Source of the DNA: Actinomadura syzygii
Lineage (GTDB): Bacteria; Actinomycetota; Actinomycetes; Streptosporangiales; Streptosporangiaceae
Assembly: GCF_008085905.1 (NCBI RefSeq)
Contig: NZ_VSFF01000001.1
Location: forward strand, 372,001-436,000
Reading direction: 5' to 3'
DNA length: 64,000 bases
Part shown: positions 8,785 through 17,038 of the stretch, one piece after another
How positions within the stretch are numbered: the stretch's first letter is position 1
Layout of the letters: each line of letters opens with the position of its first letter
The notes under the pieces: generated by a model
Databases searched by the model: none
What the model was told of the DNA's origin: nothing
Seen by the model: only the letters and a program-made list of their open reading frames with translations
Translations under genes and position numbers: made by a program

Positions 8785-10209
8785 TCAGGCGTGCGAGCCC
8801 TCCTCTGCCACGGCGACCTCGACCTCCGGGGCCGCCTGCGAGGCCCGCCGGACGAACGGCCACGCGGCCAGGATGAGCGCCACCCACGCGGCCATCACGT
8901 ACAGTGCGATCCGCGTGTCGTGCTCCCACGCGATCGTCACGGTGACGAACACGAAGAACGCCAGCACGGCCCAGTTGGTGTACGGCGCCCACGGCATCCG
9001 GTACGGCGCCTTCGGCAGCGCCCCGGACGCCGCCCGCCGCCGGTAGACCATGTGCGCGACCAGGATGACCGTCCACACCGCGATCGCGCCGCCGGTCGAC
9101 ACCGAGGTGATGTACTCGAACGCCTTCTCCGGCACCACCGCGTTGACCACGACGCCGATGCCCATGACCAGCGTCGAGATCACCACCGTCAGCACCGGGA
9201 CGCCCCGCCCGTTCAGGCGTCCGAGCGCCTTCGGACCGTCGCCGTTCACGCCCGCCGTCCGCAGCATCCGGGACGTCGAGTACAGCCCGCCCGCGTTGCA
9301 GGACGACAGCGCCGCCGTCAGCACCACGAAGTTGACGATGTCCCCGCCGCCCGGAATGCCGATCTTGTCGAACGCCAGGACGAACGGGCTCGCGCCGCCC
9401 TTGAACGCCGTCCACGGCACGACGGCCAGGATGACCAGCAGCGACCCGAGGTAGAACAGCGCGAACCGGAGCGGCAGCGCGTTGATCGCCCGCGGGATGT
9501 TCTTCTCCGGGTCCTTCGCCTCGCTCGCCGTCACCCCGACCAGCTCGACACCCAGATAGGCGAACATCACCATCTGCAACGTCATGATCGTCGCGCTGCC
9601 GCCCTCGGGGAACACGCCGCCGTGCGACCACAGGTTGCTCACCGCGGCCGTGTCCCCGGCGTCGCTGAACCCGAAGACCAGCACCCCGAGCCCGACCAGG
9701 ATCATCATCACGATCGCGGCGACCTTGATCATGGCGAACCAGAACTCCAGCTCGCCGAACAGCTTCACCGAGATCAGGTTCACCACGAACAGGACCAGCA
9801 GCGCTACCAGCGCCGTCTGCCACTGCTCGACGCCCGGCCACCACTTCTGGATGTAGGTGCCGGCCGCCGTCAGCTCCGCCATCCCGGTCGTCACCCAGAT
9901 GATCCAGTAAGTCCAGGTCGTGGCATAACCCCAGAACGGACCGAGGAACTCCCGGGCGTAACCCGCGAACCCCCCTTCCGCCCGCCGGTACGTCAGCAAC
10001 TCGCCGAGCGCCCGCATGACGAAGAACAGCGCGAGCCCGGCCACCGCGTACGTCAGGATCAGGCTGGGCCCGGCCTTGGCGATGTTCTCCCCGGCCCCGA
10101 GGAACAACCCGGTCCCGATCGTCCCGCCGATCGCGAGCATCTGGATCTGCCGGGTCCCGAGCCCTCGCTGGTAGCCTTCCGCGCTCTGGTCTGGGAGCTT
10201 TGCGACCAC
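8785..10209 (-). CDS. APC-family amino-acid permease
   Basis: 474 residues with 12 predicted TM segments. GTG 10209 has GGGAGG four bases upstream; longer frames lack this. The family signature GGTIGTGLFLGAG followed by AGPSLILTYAVAG is in TM1, and GELLTYRRAEGGFAGYA and YWIIWVTTGMAELTAAG follow. This is the AAT-type branch (GabP, ProY, LysP, AnsP), proton symporters for amino acids. The exact substrate cannot be read from sequence. The gene stands alone, followed by the long palindrome. Confidence 0.88.
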   Translation of the reverse strand: MVAKLPDQSAEGYQRGLGTRQIQMLAIGGTIGTGLFLGAGENIAKAGPSLILTYAVAGLALFFVMRALGELLTYRRAEGGFAGYAREFLGPFWGYATTWTYWIIWVTTGMAELTAAGTYIQKWWPGVEQWQTALVALLVLFVVNLISVKLFGELEFWFAMIKVAAIVMMILVGLGVLVFGFSDAGDTAAVSNLWSHGGVFPEGGSATIMTLQMVMFAYLGVELVGVTASEAKDPEKNIPRAINALPLRFALFYLGSLLVILAVVPWTAFKGGASPFVLAFDKIGIPGGGDIVNFVVLTAALSSCNAGGLYSTSRMLRTAGVNGDGPKALGRLNGRGVPVLTVVISTLVMGIGVVVNAVVPEKAFEYITSVSTGGAIAVWTVILVAHMVYRRRAASGALPKAPYRMPWAPYTNWAVLAFFVFVTVTIAWEHDTRIALYVMAAWVALILAAWPFVRRASQAAPEVEVAVAEEGSHA

Positions 10210-10379
10210 GCGGCCTCCCTCACATCTCCGGCCGCCCCTCGGGAGCGGCGCAACCCTCCGGTCACGCGCCGCTGCGCGCAACCCGGACAGACTAGGAGTC
10301 CACGCCACAACACGAAACACACCCCGCCAACCGGTATCTGCCCGGTATCTCACCGTTACGCCTCTCCGGCGATAACGAG

Positions 10380-10409
10380 TTGGCGCACCGTTGGGCCATC
10401 GCGTATGCT
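10380..10409 (+). promoter_or_regulatory. Probable promoter of the tRNA-Asp/tRNA-Phe pair
   Basis: TTGGCG (10380-10385) and TATGCT (10404-10409) are spaced by 18 bases, about 50 bases ahead of tRNA-Asp. Position and spacing fit a housekeeping sigma promoter. Confidence 0.45.
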
Positions 10410-10461
10410 CTCGGACGTCGTCAAGACACCCCTTCGAGGCCAGCCAGGCTCGGAAACGCAA

Positions 10462-10539
10462 GGTCCTGTGGAGCAGCTAGGAGTGCTCGCCACCCTGTCA
10501 AGGTGGAGGCCGCGGGTTCAAATCCCGTCAGGACCGCCA
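10462..10539 (+). tRNA. tRNA-Asp (GTC)
   Basis: A full cloverleaf is visible: acceptor GGTCCTG with CAGGACC, D-stem GAGC/GCTC, anticodon stem CCACC/GGTGG around CTGTCAA (anticodon GTC), variable loop AGGCC, T-arm GCGGG-TTCAAAT-CCCGT, discriminator G, and an encoded CCA. It pairs with tRNA-Phe 20 bases downstream; Asp-Phe is a common actinobacterial tandem. Confidence 0.97.
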
Positions 10540-10559
10540 GACGTGCGTTCGCACGTCCT

Positions 10560-10633
10560 GGGCAGGTAGCTCAGTCGGTACGAGCGTCCGCCTGAAAAGC
10601 GGAAGGTCGGCGGTTCGACCCCGCCCCTGCCCA
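10560..10633 (+). tRNA. tRNA-Phe (GAA)
   Basis: Acceptor GGGCAGG pairs with CCTGCCC, D-stem GCTC/GAGC, anticodon stem TCCGC/GCGGA around CTGAAAA (anticodon GAA), T-arm GGCGG-TTCGACC-CCGCC, discriminator A; CCA is not encoded. It is complete. Its 3' part, from the anticodon loop onward, is repeated three more times downstream (11.65, 15.12 and 16.10 kb), which marks it as the integration anchor of the island to 16.5 kb. Confidence 0.97.
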
Positions 10634-10653
10634 CCTCACTGACCACCACAAAG

Positions 10654-10681
10654 ACCCCGGAGCCACACGGTCCGGGGTTTT
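10654..10681 (+). terminator. Terminator of the tRNA pair
   Basis: ACCCCGGA (10654-10661) pairs with TCCGGGGT (10671-10678), followed by a T-run. A closely similar hairpin follows the tRNA-Phe fragments at 15.12 and 16.10 kb, showing that terminator and tRNA end were copied as one unit. Confidence 0.8.
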
Positions 10682-10826
10682 CGTCTTGACGGCAACAGAC
10701 GATGGACCACGGCGGACGGTCGGAAGCTCACAGGATCTAGCTCGCCCTCGACCAGGTCCCCAAGGATTCAAGACTGGACAGACTCAGTTTCAAGACTTAC
10801 CGTCGATGGCATATATCATCAACCAT

Positions 10827-11195
10827 ATGTTCGAGATCGAGATGGAGCCTGAGGTCGCCACGTGGCTGGACACCTTGACGTTCGCTCAGTATCAGCGCGT
10901 CATGCGCAACGTGGACGACTACCTGGTCGACCGAGGTGACATGCTCGATGGAGACCACACCAAAGCACTACGCGACGGCGTCCGCGAACTGCGCTTCCAT
11001 CTGGAGGACACCGCCTGGCGGATCACCTACTGGCTACCGACCGGCCCCGACCGCTTGATCGTGTTACTAACGGTTTTCCAAAAGGTCCGCAACGACGCGC
11101 AACCACGGGACGTGGAGCGAGCGGTGAACGCACGACGGGTCTGCGAGACGTCCCACGCAGGACCGCCAGACCATGTCTATGAGAGGAGCGAGTGA
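10827..11195 (+). CDS. HigB/RelE-like toxin of a toxin-antitoxin pair
   Basis: About 122 residues from ATG 10827 (MFEIEMEPEVATWLDTLTFA); an in-frame ATG at 10806 adds seven residues, and neither has a clear ribosome site. The GVRELRFHLEDTAWRITYWL and LIVLLTVFQKVRNDA segments match the core strands of the HigB/Gp49-like RelE superfamily, which cleave mRNA on ribosomes. The stop overlaps the start of the downstream HTH gene (TGATG), the toxin-first order typical of higBA. It is the first payload after the intact tRNA-Phe. A truncated copy of the pair lies at 16.2 kb. Confidence 0.8.
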   Translation: MFEIEMEPEVATWLDTLTFAQYQRVMRNVDDYLVDRGDMLDGDHTKALRDGVRELRFHLEDTAWRITYWLPTGPDRLIVLLTVFQKVRNDAQPRDVERAVNARRVCETSHAGPPDHVYERSE

Positions 11196-11494
11196 TGGCC
11201 GGGCACAGCAAGTGGAAGCTCGACCGTGAGCGGCGACTGCGCGAAGGAGCACCCATCCACCCCGAGTACGACCTGGCTGGCCTTGACCTCCGGCTCGGCG
11301 ACATGGTCCGCGAGCGCCGCCGGGAACTGGGACTCACCCAAGCAGAGGTAGCCGAACTCGCAGGCATCACACAGCCTGCGTTGTCCCGTATCGAGGGCGG
11401 TGGAGGCGTGCCGACCCTGGCGATGCTGGACCGAATCGCCAAGGCCATGCACACCACATTCACCATCACCGTTGGAGAACACGTAGCAGCCTGA
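11195..11494 (+). CDS. XRE-family HTH antitoxin (HigA-like)
   Basis: 99 residues from ATG 11195, overlapping the toxin stop by one base; GAGAGGAGCG supplies the ribosome site. The HTH is at about residues 38-90 (MVRERRRELGLTQAEVAELA then GITQPALSRIEGGGGVPTLA). In higBA modules this protein binds the toxin and represses the shared promoter. The last residues (TFTITVGEHVAA) are the beta-strand tail usual for the family. Confidence 0.85.
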   Translation: MAGHSKWKLDRERRLREGAPIHPEYDLAGLDLRLGDMVRERRRELGLTQAEVAELAGITQPALSRIEGGGGVPTLAMLDRIAKAMHTTFTITVGEHVAA

Positions 11495-11650
11495 CCCCAA
11501 GAACCTCGGGCGGCTCCGAGTCGACCCGGTGTCGCAGGCCAGGTCAGCTGCCTGCAGCAGCGGGAACCAGCCCGTCATCAGCGCACGTCGCCAACCGTCC
11601 AACCTTGACCAACGCTCCCCCAGCGGGAGCGTTGCCATAGTTGTAGAGCA

Positions 11651-11684
11651 GAAGGTCGGCGGTTTTACCCCCCGCCCACCTCAC
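11651..11684 (+). repeat. Degenerate tRNA-Phe 3'-end copy (copy B)
   Basis: AGAAGGTCGGCGGTTTTACC and then CCCGCCCACCTCACCA correspond to the tRNA-Phe variable loop, T-arm and 3' end with mismatches and a small deletion. It is the most decayed of the copies. It is followed by a terminator-like hairpin and then the STAND NTPase gene. Confidence 0.7.
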
Positions 11685-11693
11685 CAAACAGCA

Positions 11694-11734
11694 GAACGGC
11701 CCCTGACTGGCCTGTTCATGGTCAGAGGCCGTTC
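11694..11734 (+). terminator. Hairpin after tRNA-Phe copy B
   Basis: GAACGGCCCCTGAC pairs with GTCAGAGGCCGTTC (one mismatch), followed by TTGTCT. Its sequence differs from the hairpins after the other tRNA-Phe copies but it holds the same place in the unit. Confidence 0.55.
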
Positions 11735-11980
11735 TTGTCTGTCCCAGGCATGCCCCAGCTGTCGCCAGCGGCCTACGGTCGGCCCCGCGGTTGCCGAAAG
11801 CGAGGCCAAGATTCGGTGACACGTCCGTTCGCCGTTGATGGGGCCGGGCTGGAAGGTTTCCGATTTCATCCCATGCTGGTGGTGAAGCAAGGCAGGCTGA
11901 TGAGTTCGGGCGGAGGCACGAATCAGGCCTTTCCCGACAACTCTGGTCCGGATCACCGCAGATGCAGGAGGTACAGATCC

Positions 11981-14536
11981 GTGGGTGAGCCGCTGGACGC
12001 GACCGACACGTGGGCGCGGGCTTTGCGAGCGCTGTATACGGCAGCGGGCAAACCGACCAGCGCGACAATAGGGCGGCTGGGCGCTGCCCAGGTTCCGCTG
12101 ATTAAGGTGACGTCTTCGTCGTGGAGTGACTGGCTAAACGGCAAGAACGTTCCCTCGGAGGTCAGGACCGCGCGGTGGCTGGTGAGGTTTCTGCGCGACC
12201 GAGCGAACCATGAGACACCGGAGTATGTGACGGAGCCTGATGGTTGGTGGGATATGGCGTGGCGGCGAGCTAGGGCCGAACGGCAGAGGCGAAGGGGTGG
12301 CCGATCGACCGCGGCTCATCCTGCACGGTCGCAGGCGGTCGTGGAGCAAGTCCGGGTCGGAGTTGTTCCGCGACCAGCGGATTGTTATCAGGATCGGCAA
12401 GCGGCCATCCGGCTGAACGCAACGCCGGATGAGAACGGCCCGGTGGCCCTGACACAAGCCGCGACCTACGTGCTGGTGGGGATGGGCGGGGTCGGGAAGA
12501 CTCAGCTGGCTGCTGCCCACGCCCGCAGCGCCTTGCAACGGGGGGTAGAAGTTCTGTTATGGGTAAATGCCGCAACCCGCGACGACGTGATATCTACCTA
12601 TGCGGATGCTGCACTGCGCCTTCGCCTGCCGTTGGCGGACCGCGACGATCCTGAACGGGCGGCGCGGGAGTTCATGACGTGGACGGAGACCACGACACAA
12701 CGATGGCTGGTGGTGCTGGACGATGTGCGCAGCCCAGGTGCCCTGCGGGGCTTGTGGCCAGCGGCCGCCACCTCACTGGCCGTTGGGCAGGTAGTGGTCA
12801 CCACCCGGCTCCGCGACTCCGCTCTTGCGGCCGTTGAGCGGAGCATGGTCGAGATCGGCACCTTTACTGAGAAGGAGGCCTGCTCGTATCTGTCGGCGAA
12901 GCTCGAAGAGCAAGCTATCGACACTGTTCAGGTCAGCGCTCTCGCACGAGATTTGGGCTATCTGCCGCTAGCGTTGGCACAAGCCGCCACGTATATCTGC
13001 AACGCTGACATCGACTTTGCAACATACCGTCGACTGCTAGCGACTCGACTGCTGTCCGGTGCGTTGCCGAGCGAAATGTTCCTGCCTGATGATCACGAGC
13101 GAATCGTTGCGGCCACCTGGGAATTGTCCATTGATCAAGCCAATAGGGCTGAACCAGCCGGGCTGGCCCGGCCAGTTCTCTATCTTCTCAGCGTCCTGGA
13201 TTCTGGCGCCATTCCTCAGTTTGTCTTGGCAAGCCCTCCTGCCCTGGAGTACCTGGCCGACTACATGCCCCACATTCCGCAGACAAATAGCATGAGCGGC
13301 GAATTAGTTGATGAGGCGCTGCGGGTGCTGCACCGCCACTGCCTGATCGATCACGATCGCACATCGACCTATCGCGAGGTCCGCGTTCACCAATTGGTAC
13401 AGCGCGCCACTCGCGACAATATAGCTGCGCAGGTCGGCTTCGGCTCCAAACTATTCGCCAACATAGTCGACGTCGCCGCCTATTCCTTGTTGTCGGTGTG
13501 GCCCTCTGTGGAGCGTGACCAACTTGGCCAGGTCCTGCGCGCAAACACAGCTGCTCTCCATCAGAATACCGACAGCGTTCTCTGGAGTTCCACCATCGGC
13601 GCCTACAACGTACTTGGGTACGCTGCTAGCAGTTTGGGTAAGAGAGGTCAGGTCGCCGCCGCCGTTACCGCTCACACCGACCTCCTCCTTTCTGCTACCC
13701 GGCACCTAGGCGCCAACGACATAGGCACCTTGTCTCTTCGCCACGCGTTGGCATATTGGCAGGGGAAAGCGGGTGATATGGCGAGCGCTACAGTTGCATT
13801 CGAGGAGCTGCTAGTCGATATGCGGCGAGTGTTGGATCCTGACGACCACCATTTCCTGTCCGTTCGCCACAACCTGGCGGATTTGATGGGGAGAAGTGGC
13901 GATGTGGCGAGCGCTGTTGCTGCATTGGAGGAGATACTGGTTGATATGGAGCGCCTGTTAGGTCCCGACCATCGCGACACTCTTACGAGCCGTGGGGTCC
14001 TGGCACAGTGGCGTGGGCTGGCGGGTGATGCGGTGGGTGGGCTAGCTGCTACTGAAGATTTACTGATCGAAATAGACCGGGTGCTGGGCCCCAATGATCC
14101 CAATACCCTGGCGGTCCGCCACAGCATGGCGGTTTTGATCGGCCAGACAGGTGACACGGCGAGGGCCGTTGCCTCATTTAAGGATTTGTTAGCCGATCGA
14201 CTGCGGGTTTTGGGGCCCGACCATCCCGACACCTTTGATACTCGCCACAACCTGGCACATTGGCGGGGAGTGTCACGGGATGCGACCGGAGCTGCCGCCA
14301 CTTTCGCAAGCTTGTTAGCTGACGAGATGCGAGTCCTGGGCCCCGCACATATCAAAACCATAACCACTCGATATTGTCTGGCAGGCTGGCGGGGTGAAGC
14401 AGGAGATGCGATAGGGGCGGCCGCCGCTTTCGAAGAGTTGCTGACCGAGGTGATGAAGCTCCCCGGTCCCAAGCGCGACGTCGCCTCTATTCGCAACGCC
14501 CTTGCATATTGGCAAAAAAAGGCTGAACAAGAGTAG
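11981..14536 (+). CDS. STAND (NB-ARC-type) NTPase with N-terminal HTH-like region and C-terminal TPRs
   Basis: 851 residues from GTG 11981, with AGGAGGT eight bases upstream. Residues 5-70 resemble the HTH-like N-terminus of actinobacterial signal NTPases (WARALRALYTAAGKPTSATI, SSWSDWLNGKNVPS). The NTPase has Walker A GMGGVGKT (167-174), Walker B WLVVLDDV (about 242-249), a sensor TTRLRDS and an ARC2-like RVHQLVQ near 470. The C-terminal third carries seven TPR-like units of about 42 residues with the consensus RVLGPDHPDTL-RHNLA. Such NLR-like proteins are ligand-sensing switches, and several act in phage defence or regulated cell death. No effector domain is evident, so the output is unknown. 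GC content is visibly lower and codon choice looser than in neighbours, which fits transfer. Confidence 0.85.
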   Translation: MGEPLDATDTWARALRALYTAAGKPTSATIGRLGAAQVPLIKVTSSSWSDWLNGKNVPSEVRTARWLVRFLRDRANHETPEYVTEPDGWWDMAWRRARAERQRRRGGRSTAAHPARSQAVVEQVRVGVVPRPADCYQDRQAAIRLNATPDENGPVALTQAATYVLVGMGGVGKTQLAAAHARSALQRGVEVLLWVNAATRDDVISTYADAALRLRLPLADRDDPERAAREFMTWTETTTQRWLVVLDDVRSPGALRGLWPAAATSLAVGQVVVTTRLRDSALAAVERSMVEIGTFTEKEACSYLSAKLEEQAIDTVQVSALARDLGYLPLALAQAATYICNADIDFATYRRLLATRLLSGALPSEMFLPDDHERIVAATWELSIDQANRAEPAGLARPVLYLLSVLDSGAIPQFVLASPPALEYLADYMPHIPQTNSMSGELVDEALRVLHRHCLIDHDRTSTYREVRVHQLVQRATRDNIAAQVGFGSKLFANIVDVAAYSLLSVWPSVERDQLGQVLRANTAALHQNTDSVLWSSTIGAYNVLGYAASSLGKRGQVAAAVTAHTDLLLSATRHLGANDIGTLSLRHALAYWQGKAGDMASATVAFEELLVDMRRVLDPDDHHFLSVRHNLADLMGRSGDVASAVAALEEILVDMERLLGPDHRDTLTSRGVLAQWRGLAGDAVGGLAATEDLLIEIDRVLGPNDPNTLAVRHSMAVLIGQTGDTARAVASFKDLLADRLRVLGPDHPDTFDTRHNLAHWRGVSRDATGAAATFASLLADEMRVLGPAHIKTITTRYCLAGWRGEAGDAIGAAAAFEELLTEVMKLPGPKRDVASIRNALAYWQKKAEQE

Positions 14537-15120
14537 ATCCGTTTGGTAGAAAATTCACCGCGGGACCATGATGCACGAAATAGAAAGTGAATGCGATGCG
14601 GGCGAACTGAAGCGGCATCCGGCCAGCCAGATCTAGCAGTCCTTGGAATCGGGAATCGCAGCATCGCACAGCAGAAGCTGAGCCTGGAGAGTCCAGGGCA
14701 TCAGTTGGTTTGCCTGGCCAAAGAACCGGTCACCGAGTCAGCATCCTCAGATAGCCAAGCGCCTTCGAACCAGGGGGCCACGATCGACGGGAACATCGAG
14801 GCTTGCCTGAGTTGCCAGCCATTGCTAAGGGTCACCTAAGACGCGACCCGGCGAAGAGCTCCGCTCACGAAGACGCCAGGCTCGTAGACAAACGGAGGGC
14901 TAGGACGCGGCACACCCCATCGGCATCTCAGCGGAGACGGCCATAATTCATTTTGGCTCTGCCCTGAGATTCCGCATGTCCAGAGCACCTTTTACCTGGT
15001 AGAGGGTGCTGAGGATGACGGCAACGTTGACGGCAATGCCGGCCATCATCGGCATAACGGGTGCTTGTCAGGCACCGTCCCACCTCGGCGGACGAAACGA
15101 CGGCAGTGTGGTTGTTACTT
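14537..15120. other. Non-coding island spacer
   Basis: No supportable gene. The last roughly 60 bases, before the tRNA-Phe fragment at 15121, resemble the bases before the copy at 16097: both run from CCTCGG through a GTTG-ACTT stretch into CTGAAAA. That looks like the arm of related integrated elements rather than coding sequence. Confidence 0.45.
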
Positions 15121-15163
15121 CTGAAAAGCGGACGGTCGGCGGTTCGACCCCGCCCCTGCCCAC
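15121..15163 (+). repeat. tRNA-Phe 3'-end copy (copy C)
   Basis: Identity with tRNA-Phe starts at the anticodon loop CTGAAAA and continues through variable loop, T-arm and acceptor strand with one mismatch. The 5' half of the tRNA is absent, so it is not a functional tRNA. Tyrosine integrases that use tRNA genes commonly cross over in the anticodon loop, so this looks like an attachment-site duplication. Confidence 0.85.
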
Positions 15164-15183
15164 ACCATCTGACCAGTCGAAAC

Positions 15184-15208
15184 ACCCCGGAGCCACATGG
15201 CCCGGGGC
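15184..15208 (+). terminator. Hairpin after tRNA-Phe copy C
   Basis: CCCCGGAGCCACATGGCCCGGGG folds like the terminator of the real tRNA-Phe and is nearly the same sequence, so it was duplicated with it. The T-run has been lost. Confidence 0.55.
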
Positions 15209-15287
15209 CGTTGTGTTCGACGGCAACATCCATCGTCAAGAAGCGGACAGTCGACCCTCAGTATGAGTTAAAGGTTATATTGATGAG

Positions 15288-15663
15288 GTGTCCTGGGACG
15301 CCGTCCTTCTCGAACCGGTCGAGAGCTGGTTCCTCAACGTTGTGTGAGTCCGAAGTGGACACCGAAGCGTTGATCGAGCAAGCCATCGACAGGCTGGCTG
15401 AGGTTGGGCCGACACTGGGACGGCCGCTCGTCGACACTCTGGGACACAGCGGGCTGCGCAACCTCAAGGAACTGCGCCCTGGCAGCCGAGGGAGATCGGA
15501 GATCCGCATGCTGTTCGTCTTCGATCCGGACCGCGCCGCGATCTTCCTGGTAGCCGGAGACAAGGCTGGGCAGTGGTCCCGCTGGTACGACGACGCGATC
15601 CCGCTGGCCGAAGCCCGTTACACCGAGTACCGGGCAGCGAAGGACAAGGAGGCGGGGCGATGA
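15288..15663 (+). pseudogene. RelE/Gp49-like toxin gene with an apparent frameshift
   Basis: From GTG 15288 the frame reads VSWDAVLLEPVESWFLNV, a typical N-terminus for this toxin family, then hits TGA at 15345. The family body resumes one frame over (CESEVDTEALIEQAIDRLAE, LGRPLVDTLGHSGLRNLKEL, RGRSEIRMLFVFDPDRAAIF) and runs to TGA 15661-15663. One extra base within about 15339-15345 would explain it. Alternatives are a sequencing error, or an intact shorter protein from ATG 15284 with an unrelated N-terminus. The stop overlaps the antitoxin start (ATGA). Confidence 0.6.
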
Positions 15664-15989
15664 GCACCGGACGCCGCTGGCAGGACATCAAGGCCGAAGC
15701 ACACCGTCGCAACCCCGAACTGGCCGCTCCCGAACGTCAGGCCCAGGCACGCGCCGAGCTGGACGCCTACGTCGCAGGCCACCACCTCAAGGAACTCCGC
15801 AAAGCCATCGGCAAGACACAAGCCGAAGTCGCCCAGATTCTCGGCGTCAGCCAATCTCGCGTCTCACAGATCGAGAACGGCAACCTCGAAGCCATGGAGC
15901 TGGAGACTCTTCGCGCCTACGCCACCGCCCTCGGCGGACACGTGGACATCACCATCAGCGTCGGCCCCCACTCCATCAAGGTCGCCTGA
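15660..15989 (+). CDS. XRE-family HTH antitoxin
   Basis: 109 residues from ATG 15660, with AGGAGGCGGGGCG upstream and a 4-base ATGA overlap with the toxin frame. The HTH lies at about residues 43-95 (LKELRKAIGKTQAEVAQILG, VSQSRVSQIENGNLEAMELE). Length and layout match antitoxins paired with Gp49/RelE toxins. The antitoxin frame is intact although the toxin frame appears broken, which is the tolerated order of decay for such pairs. It differs from the 11.2 kb antitoxin and was probably acquired separately. Confidence 0.82.
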   Translation: MSTGRRWQDIKAEAHRRNPELAAPERQAQARAELDAYVAGHHLKELRKAIGKTQAEVAQILGVSQSRVSQIENGNLEAMELETLRAYATALGGHVDITISVGPHSIKVA

Positions 15990-16096
15990 CAGCACCGCCC
16001 GCTGACGGCACCGACACCAACCAAGCAGCACCACGGGCGCACATCGGGCACCGTTTGACCTCGGTTGACGGGGTACCCGCAGGGCGGTTGCCACTT

Positions 16097-16140
16097 CTGA
16101 AAACGAAGGTCGGCGGTTCGACCCCGCCCCTACCCACCTC
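16097..16140 (+). repeat. tRNA-Phe 3'-end copy (copy D)
   Basis: CTGAAAA, then AAGGTCGGCGGTTCGACCCC and GCCCCTACCCACCTC. It matches tRNA-Phe from the anticodon loop on, with a short deletion in the anticodon stem and one substitution in the acceptor. The upstream flank resembles that of copy C. Confidence 0.82.
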
Positions 16141-16151
16141 CTGAACAGCGC

Positions 16152-16182
16152 AAAAGCCCCGGAGCCATGTGGCCCGGGGCTT
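16152..16182 (+). terminator. Hairpin after tRNA-Phe copy D
   Basis: AAGCCCCGG and CCGGGGCTT arms with a short loop, followed by TTCATCTT. It closely matches the terminator after the intact tRNA-Phe. Confidence 0.65.
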
Positions 16183-16189
16183 TCATCTT

Positions 16190-16460
16190 GACTGCGACGG
16201 ACGTTGGACCGCAGCGGACGCTCGGGAGCCCACCGAAGCTGGCTCGCCCCCGACCAGGGCCCCATGCTCGATGAAGATCACACCAAAGCATTGCGCGACG
16301 GCATCCGCTCGGCGACATGGTCTGCGGGCGCCGCCGGGAACCACCCATGCAGAGGTGGTCGAGCTCGCAGGCATCACACAGGCTGCGTTGTCCGGCATCG
16401 GGGACGGTGGAGGCGTGCTGACCCTCACACGCTTTATCGGCGATATTCAGGCTGGGCATT
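16190..16460 (+). pseudogene. Relic of the 10.8-11.5 kb HigBA-like pair
   Basis: Three blocks match the first toxin-antitoxin locus in order. The leader (GGACGTTGGACCGCAGCGGA) matches about 10700-10760. ATGCTCGATGAAGATCACAC onward (16264) matches toxin interior 10942-10983. CGGCGACATGGTCTGCGGGC through GGTGGAGGCGTGCTGACCCT matches the antitoxin HTH at 11292-11425. The toxin N-terminus, and the toxin C-terminus with the antitoxin N-terminus, are deleted, and no frame spans the remainder. It is a dead copy in the last unit of the array. Confidence 0.75.
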
Positions 16461-17038
16461 CCTTGACAAGGTCGCATTAGTGGATGCCGAGGATGGAATG
16501 CTGCCGAGGCATGCACCTTTTGCATGAGGCTGATCTAGCTCATGAGATTCATGGCCGAGAGCGGGTCGCGGTGTCCAGCCAATCTAATTTGGGGCGGTTT
16601 GATGTAAAGGTGTAGGGGTCTGACGCCGCCGTTGAGGGGCGGTCATCAATCTCCTGGCTCGCGGCCGATCCCATATGCCGACACGATTACTAGGGCCCGG
16701 GACGGTCGCCGTACGTGGTTGGGCGGGCGAAAGCGGTGCGATCGCTACCGCGGGGCTTCCGGTGCTCTGACCTTGGACGGGCCTGTGCTCCGGGTTTCTT
16801 GCCCTGACTTCCTGCAGCCAGCTCGCGGGTTGGGTGTCTGGGTGGGCCGAGGTGGTTGTTCCGCCTCATGAGGTTGGGTGTCCGGGCCCGGGTGTGCCGA
16901 TCGGTCCGAACGTAAAGCGGCCGTTGTTGTTGGTCAGGGTTTCGTCGCGTGGGGTGGCAGGCGGGTTCGCCGAACATGGCCGGGGTAATGATCGCCGCGG
17001 TCCGTCCAGACCGGCTGATCGATTCAGTGGAGATCTGA
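16461..17038. other. Gene-free segment at the right end of the island
   Basis: No supportable gene or recognisable insertion sequence. Several G/T-rich stretches are present, but the frames lack family resemblance. Base composition returns toward the surrounding chromosome across this stretch, so it may hold the island's outer boundary. Confidence 0.4.

Noticed and set aside
15121-15163. Additional tRNA genes at the fragment copies
   Set aside because: Only the part 3' of the anticodon loop is present; no D-arm or 5' acceptor strand exists, so no cloverleaf can form.
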